A stretch of 64,000 nucleotides of DNA. Origin: Sphingobium limneticum (lineage in GTDB: Bacteria; Pseudomonadota; Alphaproteobacteria; Sphingomonadales; Sphingomonadaceae). Positions 53,705 to 62,681 of the stretch are shown here, in pieces. The notes under the pieces are model-generated. The model searched no databases, was not told the origin of the DNA, and was given only the letters and a program-made list of their open reading frames with translations. The translations under genes and the position numbers were made by a program. The DNA lies in NCBI RefSeq assembly GCF_008710155.1, contig NZ_VYPZ01000003.1:248001-312000 (forward strand). Direction: 5' to 3'. Each line of letters starts with the position of its first letter. Positions within the stretch are counted from its first letter, which is position 1.

Positions 53705-54412
53705 TTGTCCTGGACCGACGAGCGTATCGACCAGCTCAAGGGGATGTGGGAGCGCGGACTGACCGCCAGCCAGATCGCCGACGAACTGGGCGGGGTCAGC
53801 CGTAATGCGGTGATCGGCAAGGCGCACCGCCTGGGCCTGCAGTCCCGCCCTTCGCCCGTGAAGGCGAATGAGACGCCCAAGAAGGCGGCCGCCCCTGCCC
53901 CGCGCAAGCCCGCGCCGACGCCGGAAGTGGAAGCGCCCCGCGCCGCCGCACCGGTGCCGCCCGCGCCCGCCGCACCTGTTCGCGCGCCCGCTGCCGCTGC
54001 GCCGGCCGCACCTGCCGCTCCGGCGCCCGCACCGGCCGCAGCTGCTGGCGACGACGCGCCGACGCCTGCACCCCAGCCGCGTATCATTTCGGTCGGTCCC
54101 GGCGGCTTCCTGCGCCAGGGTCCGGGCGATCAGCAGGCGCCCATCCCGCCCGCGCCGCCGCGCCGCCTGGTGCCGGCCAAGCCGAGCGCCGAAATTGCCG
54201 ACAAGACCAGCCTGCTCGATCTGACCGAGCGGATTTGCAAATGGCCGATGGGTCATCCGGGCGAAGCGGATTTCCATTTCTGCGGTGAAACGGTGAACCC
54301 CGGCTTCCCCTATTGCGTGGAACATTGCGGCCGCGCCTATCAGGCCCAACTGCCGCGCGGCACGCGCCGCCCGCCCCCGCCGCTGCCCTTCGGTGGCCCG
54401 CGGGTGCGTTGA
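53705..54412 (+). CDS. gcrA: GcrA cell-cycle regulator
   Basis: 235 residues. SWTDERIDQLKGMWERGLTASQIADELG and VSRNAVIGKAHRLGL form the GcrA helix-turn-helix (1-45). A long Ala/Pro linker (about 60-150) follows, then the conserved C-terminal region with CKWPMGHPGEADFHFCGE and YCVEHCGRAY, which binds sigma-70. GcrA activates promoters carrying GANTC sites methylated by CcrM. The start is a TTG at 53705 with GGAG 7 bases upstream; family proteins start MSWTDERV. A GTG at 53690 would add five odd residues. Confidence 0.95.
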   Translation: MSWTDERIDQLKGMWERGLTASQIADELGGVSRNAVIGKAHRLGLQSRPSPVKANETPKKAAAPAPRKPAPTPEVEAPRAAAPVPPAPAAPVRAPAAAAPAAPAAPAPAPAAAAGDDAPTPAPQPRIISVGPGGFLRQGPGDQQAPIPPAPPRRLVPAKPSAEIADKTSLLDLTERICKWPMGHPGEADFHFCGETVNPGFPYCVEHCGRAYQAQLPRGTRRPPPPLPFGGPRVR

Positions 54413-54427
54413 CAGCTTCGAACAGAT

Positions 54428-54467
54428 AAAAAAAGCCCGGTTTCCTTCTGGAAACCGGGCTTTTTTT
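54428..54467. terminator. Strong bidirectional terminator
   Basis: Eighteen-base perfect arms (AAAAAAAGCCCGGTTTCC / GGAAACCGGGCTTTTTTT) around a TTCT loop. It is shared by gcrA on the plus strand and the convergent outer-membrane protein gene. Confidence 0.96.
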
Positions 54468-54468
54468 G

Positions 54469-55308
54469 TTAGAAGCGGAAGCTGGTGGTGACCATCACGC
54501 TTTGCGTATCGAACTTGTCGCCGCGATTGATGCTGGCGCCGCCCGACGGCGTGAGGCGGAAGGGATTGGTGGCCGGCGCGGTGCCTGCACCCACATCGAC
54601 GCGATAGTCGCCGACATTATAGCGGGTCCACAGATAGCGAGCGCCGATCGAGAAATTGTTCGACACCTTGGCTTCTATGCCGCCGCCCATGGTGTAGCCC
54701 CAGCCATCTTCCTTCCGATCGACCTCGGTAAAGCTGTTGGCGCCGTTGCTGGTGCTGAAATTATTCTTCACCTTCGCATAGGCCAGACCGCCAGTGATAT
54801 AGGGCATGATACCGCCGCTGGTGGTGTAGCCGAGCCGTGCGCGCAGATTGGCATTATAGTCGATGCTGCGACGCATGGTGTAAAAAGCCGGCGTGGTCGA
54901 ATATTCGGTCACCTTGTCGTCGATATAGGCTTGGCCTGCTTCGGCCACGACGCCCGCGACGATGTTGCCGAACTGGCGATCATAGCCGACATGGCCCATC
55001 CAGCCGATCGCATTCTTGTCGCCCTTACAGCCGCTGGCCGGGGTCGATCCACGGGCCGCGCCACCGCAAGTGCCGGGCGAGAAGGCGTTGGCGCCGGTTG
55101 AGGTGCGGATGACATCGTCATAATCGCCATCGGCGTCAGCGTCGAAACGCATATGTTCGCCACCATCCTTCTTCTGCCAATTATAGCCGAAGGATCCGCC
55201 GATATAGGGACCGGTCCAATCGACGGGAGCGCTATCCTGCGCAGCGGCCGGCATCGCCAGGGCGAGCGCGAGGGTAGCGCCAAGCGGCGCGATCAGGGTC
55301 AATTTCAA
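54469..55308 (-). CDS. Outer-membrane beta-barrel protein
   Basis: 279 residues. A signal peptide (1-23, AMPAAAQ) precedes repeated amphipathic strands. The segments DWTGPYIGGSFGYNWQ, LRARLGYTT and GIEAKVSNNFSIGARYLWTRY are typical of Omp25/OmpA-like porin-family barrels. The last residue is Phe (SFRF), as needed by the BAM machinery. Eight strands are likely. A role in surface structure or adhesion is inferred. GGAG is 6 bases before the ATG. Confidence 0.88.
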   Translation of the reverse strand: MKLTLIAPLGATLALALAMPAAAQDSAPVDWTGPYIGGSFGYNWQKKDGGEHMRFDADADGDYDDVIRTSTGANAFSPGTCGGAARGSTPASGCKGDKNAIGWMGHVGYDRQFGNIVAGVVAEAGQAYIDDKVTEYSTTPAFYTMRRSIDYNANLRARLGYTTSGGIMPYITGGLAYAKVKNNFSTSNGANSFTEVDRKEDGWGYTMGGGIEAKVSNNFSIGARYLWTRYNVGDYRVDVGAGTAPATNPFRLTPSGGASINRGDKFDTQSVMVTTSFRF

Positions 55309-55375
55309 GGGTATGTCTCCTCACCAGATGTGGAGAGATACGCTCCACATTCCCGGCAGTAACGACCCGGACCTC

Positions 55376-55399
55376 CACTTTGTTGCAGCGCACTTTGTT
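55376..55399. promoter_or_regulatory. Direct repeat in the parE / outer-membrane protein divergent region
   Basis: CACTTTGTT occurs at 55376-55384 and 55391-55399, 15 bases apart. It lies in the 160-base region between two divergent genes and could bind a regulator of either. Confidence 0.4.
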
Positions 55400-55468
55400 A
55401 CATATGATTGCGGCTGTGGCTCTTGTGCAACGCTTGCACCCGCCGCCCGTCCGCTTATAGCTTGAAAC

Positions 55469-57445
55469 ATGTCCGAAGACCTGTTCGCTGCCAACACCCC
55501 CGCCACGACGCAATATGACGCCTCGACCATCGAGGTGCTGGAAGGATTGGAGCCGGTCCGGCGCCGCCCCGGCATGTATATTGGCGGCACCGACGAGCGC
55601 GCCCTACACCATCTGGCCAGCGAAGTGCTGGACAACAGCATGGACGAAGCGGTGGCGGGCCATGCGACGCGGATCGAGGTGACGCTGGAGGCCGGCAACA
55701 AGCTGACCATCACCGACAATGGCCGGGGTATTCCGGTCGATCCCCATCCCAAATTTCCCGGAAAATCGGCGCTGGAGGTTATCCTGACCACGCTCCATTC
55801 GGGTGGCAAGTTCGAAGGAAAGGCCTATGCCACCTCGGGCGGCCTGCATGGCGTCGGCATTTCGGTGGTCAACGCGCTATCGACCGACACGGTGGTCGAA
55901 GTGGCGCGGAACAAGGAATTGTTCCGCCAGAAATTCTCCCAGGGACTTCCCGTCACGACGCTGGAAAAGGTCGGCGCGGCGCCCAACCGGCGCGGTACGC
56001 TGGTCAGCTTCGTGCCCGATACAGAAATTTTCGGGGAACAGAAATTCAAGCCTGCACGCCTGCATCGTCTGGCCCGGTCGAAGGCCTATCTGTTCGCGGG
56101 CGTCGAGATACGCTGGAAATGCGCGCCGGAACTGATCAACGACGACACGCCCGCCGAAGCCGTCTTCCAGTTTCCCGGCGGGTTGGCCGACCATCTGAAG
56201 GAACAGGTGGGCGATCGCGATTGCGCGACCAGCGTATTCTTCTCCGGCAATCAGGATTTTCCGAGCGAAGCCGGGCGCGTCGAATGGGCTGTCGCCTGGC
56301 CGCTCTGGTCGGACGGCAGCTACAGCTGGTATTGCAACACCATTCCGACGCCCGATGGCGGCACCCATGAGGCGGGCTTGCGCGCGGCGCTGGTGAAGGG
56401 CATCCGCGCCTTTGCCGACCTTGTCGGGCAGAAAAAGGGCAAGGATATCACCGCCGACGACATCATGACGTCGTCGGAGATCATGCTGTCCGTCTTCATT
56501 CGCGATCCGCAATTTCAGAGCCAGACCAAGGATCGCCTGACCAGTCCGGACGCCGCGCGCCTTGTCGAAAATGCGGTACGCGACCATTTCGACCATTATC
56601 TGACCGACCATATGGACCGGGGCAAGGCGCTGCTCGCTTATGTACTGGACCGGATGGACGAGCGCCTGAAGCGCAAGCAGGAGAAGGAGGTCAAGCGCAA
56701 GACCGCGACCAACAGCCGCAAGCTGCGTCTGCCCGGCAAGCTGACTGATTGTTCGAACGACGATCCGGAAGGTGCTGAAATCTTTTTGGTCGAAGGCGAT
56801 TCTGCCGGCGGTTCGGCCAAGCAGGCGCGCGATCGCAAGACCCAGGCGATCCTGCCGCTGCGTGGCAAGATCCTCAACGTCGCCTCAGCAAACAACGCCA
56901 AGATATTGGCAAATCAGGAAATTGCCGACATGATCCTGGCGCTGGGCTGCGGCACGCGCAAGGATTGCAACCCGGATCACCTGCGCTATGAGCGTATCGT
57001 CATCATGACCGACGCCGATGTCGACGGGGCGCATATCGCCACGCTGCTGATGACCTTCTTCTTCCAGGAAATGCCGGAATTGGTGCGGCGCGGGCATCTC
57101 TACCTCGCCCAGCCGCCGCTCTATCGCCTGGTGGCGGGCGGCAAGAGCCTTTACGCCAAGGACGACGCCCATCGCGAAGAGCTGCTGCGCAAGGAGTTCA
57201 AAGGCAAGAAGGTCGATATCAGCCGCTTCAAGGGCCTGGGCGAAATGAACCCGATGCAGTTGCGCGAAACGACCATGGACCCCAAGACGCGCATGCTGAT
57301 CCGCATCACCCTGCCCGACGATATCGAGGATCGGCAGCAGGTCCGCGATCTGGTGGACCGGTTGATGGGAACCAATCCGGCGCATCGCTTCGCCTTCATC
57401 CAGGAAAATGCGGCGGCAGTGGACGAGGAAGCGATCGACGCATGA
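55469..57445 (+). CDS. parE: DNA topoisomerase IV subunit B
   Basis: 658 residues. GHKL ATPase motifs are EVLDNSMDEA, ITDNGRGIPVD and SGGLHGVGISVVNAL. The TOPRIM domain has EGDSAGGSAK and MTDADVDGAHI. The length, short linker and PRRRPGMYIGG-type start (VRRRPGMYIGG) favour ParE. It partners ParC, encoded at 32.5-34.7 kb on the other strand. Confidence 0.95.
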   Translation: MSEDLFAANTPATTQYDASTIEVLEGLEPVRRRPGMYIGGTDERALHHLASEVLDNSMDEAVAGHATRIEVTLEAGNKLTITDNGRGIPVDPHPKFPGKSALEVILTTLHSGGKFEGKAYATSGGLHGVGISVVNALSTDTVVEVARNKELFRQKFSQGLPVTTLEKVGAAPNRRGTLVSFVPDTEIFGEQKFKPARLHRLARSKAYLFAGVEIRWKCAPELINDDTPAEAVFQFPGGLADHLKEQVGDRDCATSVFFSGNQDFPSEAGRVEWAVAWPLWSDGSYSWYCNTIPTPDGGTHEAGLRAALVKGIRAFADLVGQKKGKDITADDIMTSSEIMLSVFIRDPQFQSQTKDRLTSPDAARLVENAVRDHFDHYLTDHMDRGKALLAYVLDRMDERLKRKQEKEVKRKTATNSRKLRLPGKLTDCSNDDPEGAEIFLVEGDSAGGSAKQARDRKTQAILPLRGKILNVASANNAKILANQEIADMILALGCGTRKDCNPDHLRYERIVIMTDADVDGAHIATLLMTFFFQEMPELVRRGHLYLAQPPLYRLVAGGKSLYAKDDAHREELLRKEFKGKKVDISRFKGLGEMNPMQLRETTMDPKTRMLIRITLPDDIEDRQQVRDLVDRLMGTNPAHRFAFIQENAAAVDEEAIDA

Positions 57446-57470
57446 CGATCCATACCGAACGGATGTAGAT

Positions 57471-58745
57471 GTGCGCCTCTGGTCGATCCTGCTCAGCCTG
57501 ATCCTGACGGCAATACCCATGCAGACATCCGCCGGCACCACCCCGCCCTATCAAAGCCGTGCCGCACAATTGCTGCATATGCTCGCGGCGCCCGGTGGAG
57601 AAACGGATTTCTTCTCCACCCTCTTCCTGGATGCGGTGCCGGTGAATCGCTGGCGCGCCATTGCCGCGGATTTGCGCACCCAACATGGCGCGCCGCTGAG
57701 CCTGGGCGCTGTGCGGACCGACAGTCCGACCGCAGGACAAGTCGAGATACGCTATGAGCGCGCCACGGTGGGCTTTACTTTGGTGGTTGCGCCGCAAGCG
57801 CCCAATCTGGTCGTTGGCCTGCATATCGTCGGCGCACGCACCGCCGATGACAGTTTTGACAAAGTCATGGCGGAGATCGCGGCCCTGCCTGGCACCACTG
57901 CCTTTGCCATTGCCCGGCTGGGCAACGGAGCGCCTGCATTGTTGCACGCCCATCGGGCCGATGTGCAGATGGCGACCGGCTCCAGCTTCAAACTTTATCT
58001 GCTCGCCGAAATCGCCCGCGCGGCGGCGGCGCGGGAACGGCGCTGGGGCGATGTCGTGCCGCTTGGCCCGAAAAGTTTTTCCGGGCGTTTGATGGGCTGG
58101 CCCGACCATGCGCCGATGACGCTGCACAGTCTGGCCACGGCGATGATCGCCGAAAGCGATAATAGTGCCAGCGACACGCTGCTCTTCGCGCTCGGCCGGG
58201 CGAAGGTCGATGCTATGATGGCGGCGACCGGCCATGCCGATGTGGACAAGGCGCTGCCGATCCTGACCACCGCCGAAGCGTTTGCGTTGAAGATGCCGGC
58301 CAATGCGGACCTGCGCCGCCGTTATGAAGAAGCCGCGCCAGCCATGCGCCGGACGCTGCTGCGCACGGCGGCGGCGCGGCTGACCGCAGACAAGGTCGAT
58401 GTGGGCAGCGTCGCCGAAATGCCGACCGCGATCGACAGTATCGAATGGTTTGCCTCGTCACAGGACATGATCGGCCTGCTCGACTGGTTGCGGCGCCATG
58501 GTGGCGATGCCCTGCCCATCATGGCCGTCAATCCCGGCATCGCGCCGGCCGATGCCAAACGCTGGCGCTATCTGGGCTATAAAGGCGGCAGCGAGCCTGG
58601 CGTCATGGCGATGAACATGCTGGCGCAGGGCAGAAACGGGGCCTGGTATGCGGTCAGCGGCAGTTGGAACAACAGTGCCGCGCGGGTCGAGGAAGGCAAA
58701 TTCCTGACGTTGATGACGCGGGCGCTCAACCTGCTGGCGGAATAG
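57471..58745 (+). CDS. Class A beta-lactamase-like serine hydrolase, exported
   Basis: 424 residues. A signal peptide (1-21, LILTAIPMQTSAG) leads to an N-terminal domain of about 120 residues related to Cpe/DUF3887-type regions. The beta-lactamase fold follows with Ser171-x2-Lys174 (SSFK), Ser229-Asp230-Asn231 (SDN) and Lys371-Gly-Gly (KGGS). So the catalytic serine, SDN and KTG-like triads are kept. Such two-domain proteins are usually not true antibiotic lactamases; a peptidase or esterase role is possible. The start is GTG at 57471, 25 bases after parE. It ends 20 bases inside the convergent gene. Confidence 0.85.
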   Translation: MRLWSILLSLILTAIPMQTSAGTTPPYQSRAAQLLHMLAAPGGETDFFSTLFLDAVPVNRWRAIAADLRTQHGAPLSLGAVRTDSPTAGQVEIRYERATVGFTLVVAPQAPNLVVGLHIVGARTADDSFDKVMAEIAALPGTTAFAIARLGNGAPALLHAHRADVQMATGSSFKLYLLAEIARAAAARERRWGDVVPLGPKSFSGRLMGWPDHAPMTLHSLATAMIAESDNSASDTLLFALGRAKVDAMMAATGHADVDKALPILTTAEAFALKMPANADLRRRYEEAAPAMRRTLLRTAAARLTADKVDVGSVAEMPTAIDSIEWFASSQDMIGLLDWLRRHGGDALPIMAVNPGIAPADAKRWRYLGYKGGSEPGVMAMNMLAQGRNGAWYAVSGSWNNSAARVEEGKFLTLMTRALNLLAE

Positions 58746-59115
58746 CAGGCGCTTGCGGCTGGTTCAGCCATTCCAATGCTTCGTCCATTCCCATGAATAT
58801 GCGCACTCTGGGATGGACCAACGTTCTTTCCGCCTGCGCCCGGTTCAACTGACTGCCCACTACGACCGCAGTCCGCCCGCTGGTGAAGGTCATGCCCCCG
58901 CGCATGATGTTGGCGAGCAAGTCGGCCACGTCATTTGCCTGCACCGGGAAATCGAACGATTCGACTATGACGTTGAAATCGTCGCGGATGGTGCTGGCTT
59001 CACGCGCTTTCGACCCTACTTCCGCCGCAAGCGCGACCACATTATCCGCTGTCCAGAAGCCCGCAACTTTGATGGTCAGCCGGTTGGTCGTGCGATCATA
59101 ATCGACTTGAAACAT
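58726..59115 (-). CDS. Uncharacterised STAS/SpoIIAA-like protein
   Basis: 129 residues. FQVDYDRTTNRLTIKVAGFWTADNVVALAAEVG suggests a SpoIIAA-like (STAS) fold of alternating strands and helices; a pro-Pro tail (PQAPAIPPAG) ends it. Such domains bind anti-sigma factors or lipids. The ATG at 59115 is used; a TTG six codons upstream is possible. It overlaps the end of the serine hydrolase gene. No partner is nearby. Confidence 0.7.
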   Translation of the reverse strand: MFQVDYDRTTNRLTIKVAGFWTADNVVALAAEVGSKAREASTIRDDFNVIVESFDFPVQANDVADLLANIMRGGMTFTSGRTAVVVGSQLNRAQAERTLVHPRVRIFMGMDEALEWLNQPQAPAIPPAG

Positions 59116-59194
59116 CAGATTCCCGAGATGCAAATTTGTAGTTATGCCGCCGGCCTGTCTTGCTCGCCAACGTGCTGGTCCAGTTACAGCTGCC

Positions 59195-59986
59195 TTATGC
59201 AGTCAGGGCTTCCACCAGCGCCTTGACCTTCTTTTGCCGCCATTGGGGCAGCGGAGCGATCAACCAATAGGCGAGCAGGGTCGGGACGGTATCGCCCACC
59301 TGCCGCACGCGGCCGGCCGTCAGATCGGCCTGCGCCAGCAACAGCGGCACGCGCGCGCGGCCAAAGCCGTTTGCTGCCGCTTCGATCGCCAGACCGCCAT
59401 CGGCGACGCGGATGATCGCCGGCTTGTCACCCGACGGGCATCCGGGCCAATCGATGCGATGGTCGGGACCGCCCGCCGCCGCCTCGACCGTGACATAGGC
59501 TGCTTCGCCGATCTTGATGCCCTCATGCTCGCCCGCGCCATCGCTCAGGCGCAGGGCGATATCCAAATTGGCCTCAGTGAAATCCAGTGCCTCGTCGGCC
59601 GATATCAGCTGGAAGGTCAGATCCGACTGGCTGGCGGCATAAGTGGCAAGACGCGGCTGGAGCCATTTGGCGGTGATGTCGCGCGGGGCCGCGATGGTCA
59701 GCGCATTGCTGGACTGGCCCGCCTGCATCGCGCGAACCGCCTCCTCAAATTCCAGGAAACCGGCGCGCAGGGCATCCAGGCCGGCTTCGGTTTCCGGCGT
59801 CAGTTCCAGCCCCTTGGGCGTGCGGCGAAACAGGACGACGCCCAGCATATCTTCCAGCGCGCGAATCTGCTGACCTACAGCTGCCGGCGTCACCGCCAGT
59901 TCGTCCGCCGCGCGGGTGAAAGAGAGGTGCCGCGCCGCCGCATCCAGCACGCGCAGGCCATTCAAGGGCAAATGAGTCCGCTTCAT
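59195..59986 (-). CDS. LysR-family transcriptional regulator (short)
   Basis: 263 residues, about 40 shorter than most LysR proteins. The HTH (AARHLSFTRAADELAVTPAAVGQQIRALEDMLG) is intact. The effector domain keeps DITAKWLQPRLATYAASQSDLTFQ, but later parts are compressed. GcvA-like by its start (PLNGLRVLDAAARHLSFT). Its ATG overlaps the apaG stop by 4 bases, so the two are coupled. Target unknown. Confidence 0.85.
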   Translation of the reverse strand: MKRTHLPLNGLRVLDAAARHLSFTRAADELAVTPAAVGQQIRALEDMLGVVLFRRTPKGLELTPETEAGLDALRAGFLEFEEAVRAMQAGQSSNALTIAAPRDITAKWLQPRLATYAASQSDLTFQLISADEALDFTEANLDIALRLSDGAGEHEGIKIGEAAYVTVEAAAGGPDHRIDWPGCPSGDKPAIIRVADGGLAIEAAANGFGRARVPLLLAQADLTAGRVRQVGDTVPTLLAYWLIAPLPQWRQKKVKALVEALTA

Positions 59987-60390
59987 TCGGCCACCGCCGG
60001 CGGCGCGATCAGGGCGAAATGGGGGATGGCGACATCGAACGTCTCGCCGCCTGCACCGATCATGCGATAGCTACCCTTCATCGATCCGGTCGGCGTATTG
60101 AGAGGGCAACCCGATACATAGTCATAGCTTTTCCCCGGCTGCACCACCGGCTGTTCACCGACCACGCCATCACCATCCACCACATGCTGAGCGCCGCGCC
60201 CGTCGGTGATGATCCAGTGGCGGGTCAGGAGCTGCACCGGCTGATCACCCTGATTTTCGATGCGGATATGATAGGCCCAGAACCAGCGGCCCCGGTCTGG
60301 CTCCGACTGTTCGGGCAGGAAGGTCACCGCGACATGGACAGTGACGTCCCGCGTGGTCGCGTGAAAAGGGAAGAGCGCAAGTACAGTCAT
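59983..60390 (-). CDS. apaG: ApaG protein
   Basis: 135 residues. VTVHVAVTFLPEQSEPDRGRWFWAYHIRIEN and the YVSGCPLNTPTGSMKGSYRM block are the ApaG/F-box DUF525 signature, an immunoglobulin-like beta-sandwich. ApaG is linked to Co2+ and Mg2+ handling and diadenosine tetraphosphate. It lies 32 bases after metZ and overlaps the LysR gene. Confidence 0.94.
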   Translation of the reverse strand: MTVLALFPFHATTRDVTVHVAVTFLPEQSEPDRGRWFWAYHIRIENQGDQPVQLLTRHWIITDGRGAQHVVDGDGVVGEQPVVQPGKSYDYVSGCPLNTPTGSMKGSYRMIGAGGETFDVAIPHFALIAPPAVAE

Positions 60391-60422
60391 GTCTCAGAAA
60401 TGCGCCCTAACCCCCTCTTGCG

Positions 60423-61631
60423 TCAACGCCCTATCGTGCGCAGGGCCTGATCGAGGTCGGCGATGACATCATCCGGATCCTCCAGCCCGACGTTGAGGCG
60501 CAGCATATCCTCGGTAATGCCGACTTCCAGCCGTGCTTCTTCCGACATGCCAAAATGCGTGGTCGAGGCGGGATGGGTCATGAGCGAGCGCGAATCGCCG
60601 ATATTGTTGCTGATGTCGACCAGCTCCAATCCGTTGAGCAGGCCATGCGCCTCCGCCCGGCCACCGCCGACATAGAGCGAGAAGATCGGGCCGGCTGCAT
60701 CCATCTGCTGCATTGCCAGGGCGTGCTGCGGATGGCTTTCCAGGCCGGGATAATTGACCTTGGCCACGCGCCCTTCCAGGAATTGGGCGACCTTGAGCGC
60801 ATTTTCGCTCTGACGGCGGATGCGCAGGTCCAGCGTTTCCAGCCCCTTGAGCACGACCCAGGCGTTGAAGGCGCTGAGCGTCGGGCCGGTGTTGCGGTGG
60901 AAGGGCAGCAGGACATTGTCGATCCAGTCGCGCGTGCCGCAGATGGCGCCGGCGAGCACGCGGCCCTGCCCGTCCATCATCTTGGTCGCGCTGTAGGCGA
61001 CGACATCCGCCCCGAATTCCATCGGGCGCTGAAGCGCGGGCGATGCGAAGGCGTTGTCGACGACGGTGGTGATACCGCGCGCCTTGGCAATGGCGCAGAC
61101 CGCCGCCAGATCGACGATGTCCATGGTCGGATTGGCCGGCGTTTCGAAGAAGAAGACCTTCGTATTGGGGCGAACGGCCGCTTCCCAGGCGGCGGTGTCG
61201 CTGCCGTCGATGGTCGTCGTTTCGATCCCGAAGCGCGGCAGCAGCGTGTCGGTCAGCCAACGGCATGAGCCGAAAGCAGCCTTGGCACCGACGACATGAT
61301 CGCCGGCCGACAGCTGGCACAGCAGGGCAGCGGTCATCGCGGCCATGCCGGTAGCGGTGGCGCGGCAGGCCTCCGCCCCTTCCAGCAAGGCGATGCGCTG
61401 TTCCAGCATTTCCACGGTCGGGTTCTGGAGCCGCGAATAGGTCATGCCGACCTGATCGCCGGAAAAGCGCGCGGCGGCATCCTCCGCCCGATCATAGCTG
61501 TAGCCGCTGGTCAGGAAGAGCGCTTCGGACGTTTCGCCATATTCGCTGCGGGCCGTGCCGCCGCGAATGGCCAGCGTCGCCGGCTTCCAATTCTTCGTGA
61601 TTTCCGGGTTCTGACCGCTCTTACGCTTCAT
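60423..61631 (-). CDS. metZ: O-succinylhomoserine sulfhydrylase
   Basis: 402-residue gamma-family PLP enzyme of Cys/Met metabolism. YSRLQNPTVEMLEQRIALLEGAEACRATATGMAA and PLP Lys in YSATKMMDGQGR are seen. The N-terminus WKPATLAIRGGTARSEYGETSEALFLTSGY is typical of MetZ, which makes homocysteine from O-succinylhomoserine and sulfide. The start overlaps the upstream dehydratase-like gene by 4 bases. A cystathionine gamma-synthase cannot be excluded by motifs alone. Confidence 0.9.
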   Translation of the reverse strand: MKRKSGQNPEITKNWKPATLAIRGGTARSEYGETSEALFLTSGYSYDRAEDAAARFSGDQVGMTYSRLQNPTVEMLEQRIALLEGAEACRATATGMAAMTAALLCQLSAGDHVVGAKAAFGSCRWLTDTLLPRFGIETTTIDGSDTAAWEAAVRPNTKVFFFETPANPTMDIVDLAAVCAIAKARGITTVVDNAFASPALQRPMEFGADVVAYSATKMMDGQGRVLAGAICGTRDWIDNVLLPFHRNTGPTLSAFNAWVVLKGLETLDLRIRRQSENALKVAQFLEGRVAKVNYPGLESHPQHALAMQQMDAAGPIFSLYVGGGRAEAHGLLNGLELVDISNNIGDSRSLMTHPASTTHFGMSEEARLEVGITEDMLRLNVGLEDPDDVIADLDQALRTIGR

Positions 61632-62620
61632 ATCGCCTTCCGCAATTCTACCTGCGGCGTGGCGCCGCTCAATATCTCGGCCATCTGGCTCATATCGCCA
61701 TTACCGCCCGAGAGGATAACCGCAACCTTCTTGCCCTGCATTTGCGCCTTTTCCTGCAAGCAGGCGGCCAATGCGACCGCGCCGGCGCCTTCGGCCAGAT
61801 TATGCGTGTCCTGCCAATAGATGCGAATCGCCTCCGCCACTTCATCGTCCGTCACGGCGACGAAGCGGTCGGCGCGCGGCCCGAAATAATCGAGCGCCGC
61901 CTGAACCGGGGTGCAGACCGCCACGCCGTCGGCAAAAGTATGGGCGGTGGGCGATGCGATCAGCCGGCCCGCCTCGAAGCTGCGCTTGGCCGCATCGACA
62001 TGAGCGGAGACGACGCCGACTATTTTCGTCTTCAGGCCCAGCGCGTCGCGCGCGGCGATCGTGCCACAAAGGCCCGATCCGCAGCCGACCGGCACATAGA
62101 CGGTGTCGAGGTCCGGCACCGCGTCGAACAGTTCCAGGCCATAGCTGGCGACGCCGCGCACCAGTTCGTCATGATAGGCCGGAACCATGAACAGGCCCTG
62201 CTCCTGCGCCATGCGGATCGCTTCCGCCTTAGCGCTGTCGAAATCATGGCCATGTTCGATGAGGGTCGCGCCGAAAGCGCGCATCGCCGCGTTCTTTTCC
62301 AGCGCATTGCCATGGGGGACGATGATGGTGGCGGACAGGCCGGCCGCCGTGGCGGCACGGACCTGCGCCTGTCCATGATTGCCGCGCGTGGCGGTGATGA
62401 TGCCGGTGACGTCCGGATGGGTGCGGCGTAGCCAGTCGATATAGGTGATCGCGCCGCGCACCTTGAACGCGCCGGTGGGCGTGTGGTTCTCATGCTTGAC
62501 CCACAGGTCGCAACCGCTGCGCCGACCAAGCAGCGGCCAGGCATATTGCGGGGTCGATGGCACCTGAGCATGGACCATGGCGGCGGCGGCGCGAAGGGAG
62601 GCGAGGGAGAAATCGGTCAT
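61628..62620 (-). CDS. Threonine/serine dehydratase-like PLP enzyme
   Basis: 330-residue fold type II PLP enzyme. The cofactor lysine is in GAFKVRGA, preceded by WVKHENHTPTG, with ITATRGNHGQA and the glycine-rich loop VPVGCGSGLCGT. The length, without a C-terminal ACT domain, fits catabolic threonine dehydratase, serine racemase or hydroxyaspartate ammonia-lyase. Coupled to metZ, it may feed 2-oxobutanoate or drain threonine/homoserine products; this is inference. Confidence 0.85.
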   Translation of the reverse strand: MTDFSLASLRAAAAMVHAQVPSTPQYAWPLLGRRSGCDLWVKHENHTPTGAFKVRGAITYIDWLRRTHPDVTGIITATRGNHGQAQVRAATAAGLSATIIVPHGNALEKNAAMRAFGATLIEHGHDFDSAKAEAIRMAQEQGLFMVPAYHDELVRGVASYGLELFDAVPDLDTVYVPVGCGSGLCGTIAARDALGLKTKIVGVVSAHVDAAKRSFEAGRLIASPTAHTFADGVAVCTPVQAALDYFGPRADRFVAVTDDEVAEAIRIYWQDTHNLAEGAGAVALAACLQEKAQMQGKKVAVILSGGNGDMSQMAEILSGATPQVELRKAI

Positions 62621-62681
62621 GATGTGCCCTTATCCGCCGGGCAGGCAGTAGGACAGGACCGATAGCCGCAAATTGGACCGT

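Noticed and set aside
62621..62681. Sulfur-amino-acid riboswitch ahead of the dehydratase-metZ genes
   Set aside because: The gap to the hemerythrin gene is only about 60 bases and shows no conserved SAM-type fold.
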